This document shows, piece after piece, positions 9,709 through 17,869 of a stretch of 64,000 bases of DNA. How positions within the stretch are numbered: position 1 is the stretch's first letter; each line of letters begins with the position of its first letter. The translations under genes were made by a program, and so were the position numbers. Source of the DNA: Echinicola soli (GTDB lineage Bacteria > Bacteroidota > Bacteroidia > Cytophagales > Cyclobacteriaceae); NCBI RefSeq assembly GCF_006575665.1, contig NZ_CP041253.1, positions 2,579,001 through 2,643,000 of the forward strand, given 5' to 3'. Below the pieces are notes generated by a model. That model made no database searches. It was not told the DNA's origin and worked only from the letters and a program-made list of their open reading frames with translations.

Positions 9709-11253
9709 ATGAACAAGGCTTATTACGTTGGGGTATTCTTGTTGTTGATTGGTTTTTCCTGTAGCAATAAGAAGACAGGGGTCAGCGGTCAAGAAAAAGT
9801 AAATACAAAGGAGCCCAATGTCCTGTTAATATATACGGACGATTTAGGGTATGGGGATGTGGCCAAGTACGGAGGGCAGATTCCTACTCCCCATATCGAT
9901 GAATTAGCTGCAGATGGCATGCTTTTTACCAATGCTTACGCTACTGCAGCCACCTGTACACCATCCAGGTACGCGATGCTCACTGGTGAATATGCTTGGA
10001 GAGCAAAAGGACGAGGAGTAGCTCCGGGAGATGCTTCTGCCCTGATCCGGCCTGACCGGGAAACTTTGCCATCGGTCATGCAGCGAGCAGGCTACAGAAC
10101 TGGTGTGATCGGCAAATGGCACCTGGGCTTGGGAGGTGATGAAGGACCGGACTGGAACGGTGCATTAAAGCCAGGTCCGTTGGAAATAGGCTTTGATTAT
10201 TCTTTTATCATTCCTGCTACTGGAGACAGGGTACCAACGGTCTTTGTGGAAGACCATCACGTGGTCGGCTTGGATCCTGAAGATCCGATCCAGGTAAGTT
10301 ACCGAGATAAAGTAGGTGACCGACCCACTGGCAAAGAGCATCCCGAACTCCTGAAAATGATGTGGTCCCACGGGCATAATCATACGATTGTGAACGGGGT
10401 CAGCCGAATCGGCTATATGGCTGGTGGGGAAGCGACCTTGTGGAGGGATGAGGACTTTGCGCAGACTTTTGTGGACAAGGCCAGCCAGTTTATCACTCAG
10501 GAATCTGACAAGCCTTTTTTTCTTTATTTTGCCACACATGATATCCATGTGCCACGATTGGCCCATGAGAAATTCCAGGGAACTACTGGTTTTGGGCCGA
10601 GAGGCGATGTGATCGCACAGTTGGATTGGACAGTGGGTGAACTGATGAAACTCTTGAAGGAAAGAGGGATGGAAGAGAATACAATTGTCATCTTTTCCAG
10701 CGACAATGGCCCAGTGTTGGATGATGGTTACGAAGACCAGGCAAGGGAATTGATTGGAGACCATAAGCCGTGGGGAACGCTTAGAGGAGGAAAGTACAGT
10801 GCATTTGAAGCAGGGACCCGGGTACCGTTTATCGTAAAATGGCCAGCACAGATCGAGGGAGGAAAGACCACAGACGCGATGGTCAGCCAAGTGGATTTGG
10901 TAGGTTCTTTTGCTGAATTTTTGGGGCAGAAATATAATGCCCAGCAGGCGGTGGATACCCAGAATGCCTGGCCTGCCCTGGTAGGTGAAGATCCTAAAGG
11001 CAGGGAAGGGTTGGTGCAGGAAGCACTCTTCAGTAATCTGGCCTATATCCGACGCGATGGATATAAGTTGATCCCCGCAAACAATGGCCCCGACATGGTG
11101 CCATGGGGGCCTGTTATAGAGACAGGTTTTACCAATAAAGATCAGTTGTTTGATGTGAAGAATGATCCTGGAGAGACAAAGGATATCTCTTTAACATCAC
11201 CCAAAATAATGGAAGAGATGAAATTCGCCTTGCAGCAGATCAAGGATAAGTAA
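9709..11253 (+). CDS. Lipoprotein sulfatase (S1 family, formylglycine type)
   Basis: 514 residues. The N-terminal lipobox GFSC puts the lipidated Cys at 18. Metal ligands are in YTDDLGYGD (Asp44, Asp45). The formylglycine signature is Cys83-Thr-Pro-Ser-Arg87 in the context ATCTPSRYAMLTGEY. Other sulfatase motifs are GKWHLG and FSSDNGPVLDDGY. It would remove sulfate esters from a polysaccharide or its oligosaccharides at the cell surface or in the periplasm. It heads a probable transcript with the next sulfatase and the fucosidase. The Ser in the CTPSR motif is suited to anaerobic-type or FGE maturation alike; no maturase gene is in the window. Confidence 0.95.
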   Translation: MNKAYYVGVFLLLIGFSCSNKKTGVSGQEKVNTKEPNVLLIYTDDLGYGDVAKYGGQIPTPHIDELAADGMLFTNAYATAATCTPSRYAMLTGEYAWRAKGRGVAPGDASALIRPDRETLPSVMQRAGYRTGVIGKWHLGLGGDEGPDWNGALKPGPLEIGFDYSFIIPATGDRVPTVFVEDHHVVGLDPEDPIQVSYRDKVGDRPTGKEHPELLKMMWSHGHNHTIVNGVSRIGYMAGGEATLWRDEDFAQTFVDKASQFITQESDKPFFLYFATHDIHVPRLAHEKFQGTTGFGPRGDVIAQLDWTVGELMKLLKERGMEENTIVIFSSDNGPVLDDGYEDQARELIGDHKPWGTLRGGKYSAFEAGTRVPFIVKWPAQIEGGKTTDAMVSQVDLVGSFAEFLGQKYNAQQAVDTQNAWPALVGEDPKGREGLVQEALFSNLAYIRRDGYKLIPANNGPDMVPWGPVIETGFTNKDQLFDVKNDPGETKDISLTSPKIMEEMKFALQQIKDK

Positions 11254-11425
11254 TGATCCCTAGTTTGTGCTTTATTAATATGGAAAGTGACTTTTACTAT
11301 CTTTCGATCTTACAACCCGACCAGCAAAGAAAACACCTGAAAAGGAAAAGTCTTGTGTATTCTTTGATTTTATTTTTAGGTAACTTGCCCTTGTTTATTT
11401 GTTTTGAAAATCAACTAAATACATC

Positions 11426-12958
11426 ATGCATACCTATTTGAAAGAAACTGCGTTTGTATTCTTTATGTTGCTGCTGATTTCTTGCAGTAAATCTGAAAAG
11501 GAAAAAAATGGACCAGTTCCTCCCAATATTATCTATATTCTGGCGGATGATATGGGAATTGGTGATATCGGGGCATATAGCCCGAATGGAAAAATCAAAA
11601 CTCCTCATCTTGACCAACTCTCCGCAGACGGTATGCGTTTTACCGATGCACATACCTCCTCGGCGGTATGTACACCTACTCGATATGGCATAATGACCGG
11701 GCGGTACAACTGGCGGTCCACCCTGAAGAGCGGCGTGCTTTGGGGAGAGTCTGAAGCATTGATCGATACATCAAGAACTACGGTGCCATCCATGCTAAAG
11801 GAGCATGGTTATCATACAGCATATATCGGGAAGTGGCACTTGGGCTGGAACTGGGGCAGGGATGCAGAAGGAAATGTGGACTTCAGCAAGCCTGTGACGC
11901 ACAATCCCAATGATAACGGATTTGACTATGCCTACGGCCATGCGGCTTCGCTGGACATTCCGCCTTATGTTTATGTCGAAAACGGAAAGGTAACTGCTTT
12001 ACCGGTAGATTCTACAGAGAGTAAGGATAAATATGGCTGGTGGAGAAAAGGGGCAACCGGTGCTGATTTCGACCATGAAGATGTTACCCCTAATTTTTTT
12101 AGGAGAGGTATTAAATATGTGCAGGAAAGGGCCGCTTCCGATAAGCCGTTCTTCCTTTATTTGCCACTGCCATCACCACATACTCCGATCTTGCCCACTG
12201 CCGAATGGCAGGGAAAGAGTGGCTTAAATCCGTATGGGGACTTTGTGATGATGGTGGATGATTATGTGGGACAACTGATGGCTGCGGTAAAAGAGGCGGG
12301 GGTAGAAGAAAACACACTGGTCATCTTTGTTACCGATAACGGGTGTTCGCCTGCCGCAAAGCCTGAAGAATTGACCGCAAAAGGACATTATCCAAGTGGC
12401 CCCCACAGAGGTTACAAAGCCGATATTTATGAAGGTGGCCATAGAGTGCCCTTCATAGCTAAATGGCCAAAGGTCATCAAGGCAGGGTCAGTCAATGGCC
12501 AGACTATTTGTACTACCGATCTGATGGCTACCTGCGCGGCTATTGTGGGATACGAACTGAAGGATGAGGAGGGGGAAGATAGCTATAGTTTATTGCCGTT
12601 ACTGGAAGGGAATGCTGGAGAAGAGGCCTTCCGGGAAGCTACGGTGCACCATTCCATAAACGGAAGCTTTGCGATCAGGAAGGGGGACTGGAAGCTGGCC
12701 ATGTGTGCGGGATCCGGTGGATGGAGTCATCCTACCCCGAAGGAAGTAGCCATAATGGATACTTTACCTGCCGTTCAGTTGTTTAACCTGAAAGAAGACC
12801 CTGCGGAAACCATTAACCTCGAAGCGGAAAATCCCCAAAAAGTAGAAGAGCTAAAGACGTTATTGACCAAATATATTGCAGAAGGCAGGAGTACACCGGG
12901 AGCACCTCAGTCCAATGATGGGGACAAAGTTTGGAAACAACTGTGGTGGATGCAGTGA
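11426..12958 (+). CDS. Lipoprotein sulfatase (S1 family, formylglycine type)
   Basis: 510 residues. Lipobox LISC gives a lipidated Cys20. Metal-binding Asp pair in LADDMGIGD (41-42) and formylglycine motif Cys82-Thr-Pro-Thr-Arg86 (VCTPTRYGIMTGRYNWR). It also shows GKWHLGW and VTDNGCSPAAKPEEL, the latter typical of arylsulfatase A-like enzymes. It overlaps the next gene by one base (TGATG), so translation of the fucosidase is probably coupled to it. It likely desulfates a fucose- or galactose-containing glycan so that the fucosidase can act, but the linkage is inference. It is a paralogue of the sulfatase just upstream, not a recent duplicate. Confidence 0.95.
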   Translation: MHTYLKETAFVFFMLLLISCSKSEKEKNGPVPPNIIYILADDMGIGDIGAYSPNGKIKTPHLDQLSADGMRFTDAHTSSAVCTPTRYGIMTGRYNWRSTLKSGVLWGESEALIDTSRTTVPSMLKEHGYHTAYIGKWHLGWNWGRDAEGNVDFSKPVTHNPNDNGFDYAYGHAASLDIPPYVYVENGKVTALPVDSTESKDKYGWWRKGATGADFDHEDVTPNFFRRGIKYVQERAASDKPFFLYLPLPSPHTPILPTAEWQGKSGLNPYGDFVMMVDDYVGQLMAAVKEAGVEENTLVIFVTDNGCSPAAKPEELTAKGHYPSGPHRGYKADIYEGGHRVPFIAKWPKVIKAGSVNGQTICTTDLMATCAAIVGYELKDEEGEDSYSLLPLLEGNAGEEAFREATVHHSINGSFAIRKGDWKLAMCAGSGGWSHPTPKEVAIMDTLPAVQLFNLKEDPAETINLEAENPQKVEELKTLLTKYIAEGRSTPGAPQSNDGDKVWKQLWWMQ

Positions 12959-14343
12959 TGGAGAAAATGTGGATTATCGGTTGTATTGGTTTAATGTCGT
13001 TTTTGACTCCCAGTTTGGAGGTATGGGCACAACAAATTGATGTCCCTGTTCCATCTCCGGCACAAATTGCCTGGCAGGAAGCGGAATTGACAGTGATATT
13101 CCACTATGATCTTCATGTTTTTGATGGTAAAAAATATGTCCAAAGCAACAATCGGATCACGCCAATCCCTGATTACAATATTTTCAATCCTGAAGCGCTG
13201 GATACCGATCAATGGGTCAGGGCCGCCAAAGGAATGGGGGCTAAGATAGCCATGCTGACGGCTACACACGAGACGGGGTTTGCATTGTACCAGAGTGATG
13301 TCAACCCCTACTGTATGAAAGCCTTGAAATGGCAGGACGGAAAAGGGGATATAGTTCAGGATTTTGTCACTTCTTGTCGGAAGTATGGAATCAAACCGGG
13401 GATCTACATCGGAATCCGCTGGAATTCATTCTATGGAATCCATGATTTTGAGGTCAGTGGGCAGGATGAGTTTGCGAAGAATAGGCAGGCACATTATAAC
13501 CGCATGTGTGAAGGGATGGTGGAAGAATTAACTTCCAAGTATGGGGAGTTGGCGATTATATGGTTTGATGGCGGAGCACATGGGCCAGCCCAAGGAGGTC
13601 CCGATGTACAGGGAATTGTAGAAAGCAATCAGCCAAATGCCCTTTTTTACCATAACCTTGATCGTGCCGATATCCGCTGGGGCGGGAGTGAGAGCGGGGC
13701 TGTCCCGTATCCCTGCTGGGGTACGTATGGCCACCCTTCTTGGTTTGCCAATCGTGGTGATTCGATTGATTTCAGACCTATAAAATATGGTGATCCCAAT
13801 GGTGCTTTTTATATGCCGGCGATGAGTGATGCACCGCTGAGAGGGTATAATGGAAGGCACGAATGGTTTTGGGAGCCTGGTGATGAAGCACATATTTATC
13901 CGCTCGAAAACCTCATGGAAATGTATTACAATAGTGTTGGGCATAACAGTACCCTGATCTTGGGGATTGCCCCAGATGAACGTGGACTGGTACCCAATAA
14001 AGACGTGGAGAGGATGAGGGAATTTGGAGATGAAATCTCCGCAAGATTTAATGATGCCCTTGCTAAGGTTTCCGGGACAGGTAAGGAGATATCAGTGCCA
14101 CTTGGCAAGTCGTTAGAAGTAGGGACAGTGGTCATAGAGGAAGATGTCCGTTTTGGAGAACGAGTAAGAGAGTTTTTGATACAGGGAAAGACAAAGGGGC
14201 AGTGGGTAGACCTTTATAAAGGAACTTCTATAGGTCACAAACACATAGCGGTATTTTCAGCAAGGAAGGTGGACAGTGTGCGGCTTCAGATTCATGAAGC
14301 TATTGGTGATCCCAAGATCGCCTCCATAAAGGTATATGATTGA
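12958..14343 (+). CDS. Alpha-L-fucosidase, GH29
   Basis: 461 residues from the ATG at 12958, which overlaps the stop of the sulfatase by one base. This start gives a clean signal peptide ending near VWAQ; an in-frame upstream ATG-like start at 12931 would lie inside the sulfatase. The GH29 TIM barrel is shown by FHYDLHVFDGKKY, LTATHETGFALYQS and IIWFDGGAHG, in which Asp204 is the expected nucleophile. A C-terminal beta-sandwich follows (VDLYKGTSIGHKHIAVF). It releases terminal alpha-L-fucose in the periplasm. It belongs to a branch that departs from the classic HHDGF motif found in the second fucosidase of this window, so its linkage specificity may differ. Confidence 0.93.
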   Translation: MEKMWIIGCIGLMSFLTPSLEVWAQQIDVPVPSPAQIAWQEAELTVIFHYDLHVFDGKKYVQSNNRITPIPDYNIFNPEALDTDQWVRAAKGMGAKIAMLTATHETGFALYQSDVNPYCMKALKWQDGKGDIVQDFVTSCRKYGIKPGIYIGIRWNSFYGIHDFEVSGQDEFAKNRQAHYNRMCEGMVEELTSKYGELAIIWFDGGAHGPAQGGPDVQGIVESNQPNALFYHNLDRADIRWGGSESGAVPYPCWGTYGHPSWFANRGDSIDFRPIKYGDPNGAFYMPAMSDAPLRGYNGRHEWFWEPGDEAHIYPLENLMEMYYNSVGHNSTLILGIAPDERGLVPNKDVERMREFGDEISARFNDALAKVSGTGKEISVPLGKSLEVGTVVIEEDVRFGERVREFLIQGKTKGQWVDLYKGTSIGHKHIAVFSARKVDSVRLQIHEAIGDPKIASIKVYD

Positions 14344-14400
14344 GGCCATTATTTTAGCTGTCTGAGTGCATACGTAGCTCGAAATGAACGAATTCCAGTT

Positions 14401-14494
14401 CGTCATCGCGAACGAAGTTGGTAACGCAGTGAAGCGATACCGTTTCATGATTACAAGATTGCTTCACTATACATCCGTTTCGTTCGCAATGATG
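14401..14494. repeat. Dispersed repeat family 2, copy a
   Basis: Ends GTCATCGCGAACGAA and TTCGTTCGCAATGAT form imperfect terminal inverted repeats. Internal GAAGCGATACC and AGATTGCTTC match the other copies at 41367, 46378, 62431 and 62884. This GTCATTGCGA...GAAGCAATC type is widespread in bacterial genomes. Confidence 0.75.
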
Positions 14495-14649
14495 TTATTA
14501 CCGTTTTTTATCGAATTGGATAAATCCAACTGAGGTTATTTGGCAAAAATAGTACTGGTAATGGAGAAATTAATTAGAGCAAAAGACCTTATTTTGAATT
14601 AACTTAGTATTGTAAATCATTTAATGGGTTTTATTAGGGTTTGAAAGGT

Positions 14650-14688
14650 GAAAATCCCCGGAATATTGTCCGGGGAATTTTTTTTTAT
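14650..14688 (+). terminator. Intrinsic terminator-like hairpin
   Basis: TCCCCGG arm pairs with CCGGGGA across a short loop, followed by a run of nine T. It lies about 310 bases downstream of the fucosidase stop, after the repeat copy, and could end that transcript. Confidence 0.7.
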
Positions 14689-15072
14689 ACCCCTAATATG
14701 CCTGATTGAAAATGAGGGTTCTATATGGTTTACTGTGGTTAAGTTGAGCGGTAGCGGGCTATGGGGATCGAAAAAACTCGTTGACGGATGGATTCGTCAC
14801 TCAAATCATGCATACTTTTCTTGCCCGTGGTCAGTACCTACGGCGCTGTTAGGCTACCGTATTCGCTTTCTGTTACCAAGCTAATGCACCTAGCGGAGCA
14901 TGACTGTTGACACTTCTGTCCGCTGAGTATAATAAGGCGGGTGTCCTGGCTAATGCCGCTAGACATTAAAGCTTGGTGAAATCAGGTTGCCTCTAGGCTT
15001 CTTTGTGCCGTAGGCCAGCCTTGCTCTAGGTAGGTAAAAGCCTGTTTTTCTGATCAATCCGCTCAAGAGAGA

Positions 15073-15549
15073 TTAATCCATCTCTCCGATAAAAGGCAAT
15101 TCTTCCTGCAATGAATTTCGGATGGTAGAGTGAATATAATCATCTACCTGCATAAACTTTGCCGCGTCCATGGCGTTGGTGGCTTTTTTGAATTTTTTGT
15201 AGTATTTGGCGTGCAGTTTAGTCAATTTAAGTGAATTGCTTAGTGTCCTTTTAGCTAAATTGTCAGCTTCTTCCTCGTCCAGGGTCGAATAATTGTCCAA
15301 GTATTCGTTGGCTATTAAGATTCGCTCCCTGGCAATGGCCTTTCTTTCTTCTTCATAAGCTTGATAGACGTGCCAAAAAGCAGGCTGGTCTGTTTCAGAT
15401 AAGTCCATGTAATTTTCGATCAAGGTTTTCTTTTCCATACCGAATTCTGCTTGGATAAGCTGAATTTCTTCGTTTGCAGTCATTTGGGCATTGACGATGA
15501 TGGGGCAAAAAACAAAGGTGGCGAAAAGAAGGTGTTTGAAGTTTTTCAT
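15073..15549 (-). CDS. Small secreted helical protein of unknown function
   Basis: 158 residues with a signal peptide ending in IVNAQ (about residue 21). The mature part is almost wholly alpha-helical, rich in Lys and Glu, with a run such as ERKAIARERILIANEYLDNY. There is no cysteine in the mature part and no catalytic motif. The general look (short, periplasmic, helical, no enzyme motif) resembles Spy/CpxP-like chaperones, but this is only a resemblance. It sits alone between the two polysaccharide loci and is read opposite to both. A small hairpin overlaps its stop codon. Confidence 0.75.
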   Translation of the reverse strand: MKNFKHLLFATFVFCPIIVNAQMTANEEIQLIQAEFGMEKKTLIENYMDLSETDQPAFWHVYQAYEEERKAIARERILIANEYLDNYSTLDEEEADNLAKRTLSNSLKLTKLHAKYYKKFKKATNAMDAAKFMQVDDYIHSTIRNSLQEELPFIGEMD

Positions 15550-16015
15550 GTTGGATGGGTATTTAATATTTTGACTAAGTTAGCCCCTAGTTGGTAGATG
15601 ACATCTTTCTCTATGGACACGCTTGCCAAAAATGAATAAATCTTTGCAAGGAATAGTCAAAAAAATACCCGTGTTGGAGGCATTAAGCCACTGCGCTTAC
15701 TGTATGATTTATAAAAAGGTGAAGTGCCGAAGGAGCAGTAAAGGAGCGTGATGGTTTATAGTGGAGCTTAAAGTGTTAAGATAATGGCTTGGGTAGTTGA
15801 TTATTAGGGCAATTGGATAGTGTATGAAAGTTTTTAAGTTAAAATGCGTAATATTTTATCGATTATTATGTAAAAATTAACAATTATATAGTTTTATTTT
15901 TTCATTATGTTTTAATTAAGGTTTCGATTTGTATATTAATGGATACAAAGAAATTATGGTAGGTAGGTCTTTCGGGCTATATCATCCGATGATTCCAAGC
16001 ATATATCCTTAAATC
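15550..16015. other. AT-rich intergenic region
   Basis: 466 bases between divergent genes. The last 200 bases before the sigma gene are strongly A+T rich and must hold its promoter. I see no ORF, repeat or RNA that I can support. Confidence 0.4.
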
Positions 16016-16669
16016 ATGTCCAACACCGAAGCATTAAATTATACCCTTAAAGAGTGGAAGGAGGAAACTTCATCATCCAGCCGGCAGAGCCAATTTGCAG
16101 AAAAGGACGATGCCGTGATTTGGCAGCAATTTAAAGTGGGCAATGAAAGTGCTTTTATTTACATTTATAACAGCTATTTTGAGGAGTTGTGTCAATTTGG
16201 ACTACAGTTTGCCCAAGTTGCGCTGGTGGAAGATTGTGTCCAAGACATGTTTATTGACCTAAGGAGAAAAAGGGAAAAGCTGCCTCCGATCACTTTATCC
16301 ATAAGACTGTTTTTGTTCCAGTCTCTAAAGCGAAGGATTTTTAATGTATTGAAAAAGAAATCCTCCAAACTGGAAAGATATGCCGCAAGTGAGCATTTTG
16401 GAATATCTCCATCCCAGGAAACCTTAATGATCCTCAGTCTGCAACAAAAGGAGCGCCTTGAAAAGTTAGATAAAGCTTTGGCCGGCCTTAATGAAAAACA
16501 GCGGGAAGTGGTCTATTATTACTTTTATAAGGGGATGGGATATGAAGAAATTCAACAAATGATGGGATATGACCATGTCAAGTCTGCCCGTAACATGGTT
16601 TATCGGATCATTGGGAAGTTAAAGGAAGTGTTTCTGATAACATTGTCCCTAGCTTTTTGGAATACATAG
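16016..16669 (+). CDS. ECF RNA polymerase sigma factor, PUL-linked
   Basis: 217 residues. It starts with about 35 extra residues ahead of region 2 (AFIYIYNSYFEELCQFG and VEDCVQDMFIDLRRKR). Region 4 is LEKLDKALAGLNEKQREVVYYYFYKGMGYEEIQQMM with the recognition helix around YDHVKSARNMVYR. This is the Bacteroidota sigma type paired with FecR and SusC. It is 114 bases ahead of a FecR gene and then an STN-type SusC, repeating the layout at 2218-9596. It would switch on the downstream locus when the outer-membrane transducer is loaded. It is quite different in sequence from the first sigma factor, which should keep the two circuits separate. Confidence 0.92.
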   Translation: MSNTEALNYTLKEWKEETSSSSRQSQFAEKDDAVIWQQFKVGNESAFIYIYNSYFEELCQFGLQFAQVALVEDCVQDMFIDLRRKREKLPPITLSIRLFLFQSLKRRIFNVLKKKSSKLERYAASEHFGISPSQETLMILSLQQKERLEKLDKALAGLNEKQREVVYYYFYKGMGYEEIQQMMGYDHVKSARNMVYRIIGKLKEVFLITLSLAFWNT

Positions 16670-16782
16670 TGAATGGTCTGAGAATTAATTGTTATCATAA
16701 GGAAAAATAATTTTAAAATTTTCAATTTCATATGATGTCATTTTGAAGTGTTACTTGTCTATAAGGAAAAGGACTAGTAACA

Positions 16783-17835
16783 TTGGAAGATCATAAATTT
16801 GATATCGACTATTTTCTCTCTAACAGATACTTTGTGAGCTGGGTAAAGAATCCTAGTGAGGAAAGTGATGTTTTTTGGCAGAAATGGCTCCAAAATCACC
16901 CACAAAGCCACGATGATTTTTACCGAGCCAAGGAATTGGTGAAGCAGGTTCATTTTGAGGAATATCCAAACGGTAACCATCAAAAAGAAGCTATTCTGGA
17001 TAAGATATTGAAAGAAAAGCCTAGCGATCATTTCAACGATGGAAACGAAAATCAGAGCCGTCTGCTTCAGATAATGCCCGTTTTACTTCGAGCGACGGCG
17101 GCATGTCTAATAATAATGTTGGCTGTTACGTACATCTTTTCTTCTTATCCGGTAAGAAACGATGAAGCCATTTCTACAGTGGCTTTTGTGACCAAAGAAA
17201 ATCCATATGGGCAAAAGACAGCATTTTTCCTTCCTGACAAAAGCCGGGTTATTCTGAATGCGGGTAGCAAGATCAGCTTTCCAGAAACTTTCGATGGTAC
17301 CAAACGCGAAGTGTTCTTGGAGGGGGAGGCATATTTCGATGTAATCCATGACGAATCCAAGAGCTTTTTGGTGCATTCCGGTGACGTGGTGACCCAAGTC
17401 CACGGGACGGCATTTTCTGTACAGGCCTTTTCGGGTGAGCAGATAGATATATCCCTGGAAAGAGGACTGGTCTCCGTCTACCCTTTGGAGCAAGAGAAGC
17501 CGGTCATACCATTATATCTAAAACCTGGCGAAATGCTTACGGTCCATCAGGATTTTGGGCAATCTGTTAAATCGACTTTTGACTATGATCAGCAGTTTGG
17601 CTGGAAAGATGGCAAGTTGGTTTTTAAAGGTGCCAATATCTCCACGGTAGTAAAGGTACTTGAGCGATGGTATGGGGTGAGTATCACAGTTGTGGATAAT
17701 CCTCCATCGCAATGGAAAGTAAGCGGGGTTTTTCAGCAAGAGAGCCTGGAGAATGTACTCGAAGGGATAAAGTACGCAAGAAATATCACCTACGAAATCC
17801 ATGAAAGTCATGTTACGATCAAGACAAAACCATAA
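16783..17835 (+). CDS. FecR-family anti-sigma factor
   Basis: 350 residues from a TTG start; no ATG is placed to give the normal N-terminus (EDHKFDIDYFLSNRYFVSW). N-terminal sigma-binding helices, one membrane helix near residues 101-121, a periplasmic FecR domain (FLPDKSRVILNAGSKISFPE, VFLEGEAYFDV, VHGTAFSVQ) and a C-terminal STN-like domain (FKGANISTVVKVLERWYGVSI). It should pair with the ECF factor just upstream and with the SusC that starts 35 bases downstream. Both FecR genes of the window use a non-ATG start, which may keep the anti-sigma level below that of its partners. Confidence 0.93.
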   Translation: MEDHKFDIDYFLSNRYFVSWVKNPSEESDVFWQKWLQNHPQSHDDFYRAKELVKQVHFEEYPNGNHQKEAILDKILKEKPSDHFNDGNENQSRLLQIMPVLLRATAACLIIMLAVTYIFSSYPVRNDEAISTVAFVTKENPYGQKTAFFLPDKSRVILNAGSKISFPETFDGTKREVFLEGEAYFDVIHDESKSFLVHSGDVVTQVHGTAFSVQAFSGEQIDISLERGLVSVYPLEQEKPVIPLYLKPGEMLTVHQDFGQSVKSTFDYDQQFGWKDGKLVFKGANISTVVKVLERWYGVSITVVDNPPSQWKVSGVFQQESLENVLEGIKYARNITYEIHESHVTIKTKP

Positions 17836-17869
17836 ACAATCTAAAAATAAACTTTAATCATTGCATGCT

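Larger units (their letters stand above)
14344..15072. other. Gene-free stretch between the two polysaccharide loci
   Basis: 729 bases. It holds a copy of repeat family 2 (14401-14494), a hairpin with a strong T-run (14650-14688), and about 320 bases (14740-15060) of unexplained sequence that has short imperfect palindromes and no convincing ORF on either strand. Small reading frames here show no family features. Confidence 0.5.

Noticed and set aside
10165..10890. Long (241-codon) frame antisense to a sulfatase
   Set aside because: A shadow of the sulfatase on the other strand; no domain or leader and no promoter.
11253..11441. 62-codon frame between the two lipoprotein sulfatases
   Set aside because: It has a hydrophobic stretch but begins on the sulfatase stop and ends inside the next gene; the composition is that of AT-rich spacer.
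14648..14884. 78-codon frame on the plus strand
   Set aside because: It begins in a terminator hairpin and continues into unexplained DNA; no signal, domain or conserved look.
14740..15060. RNase P RNA on the minus strand
   Set aside because: One stretch (AACAGAAAGCG) recalls the conserved 3' part, but the required GAGGAAAGTCCGGGC region is absent.
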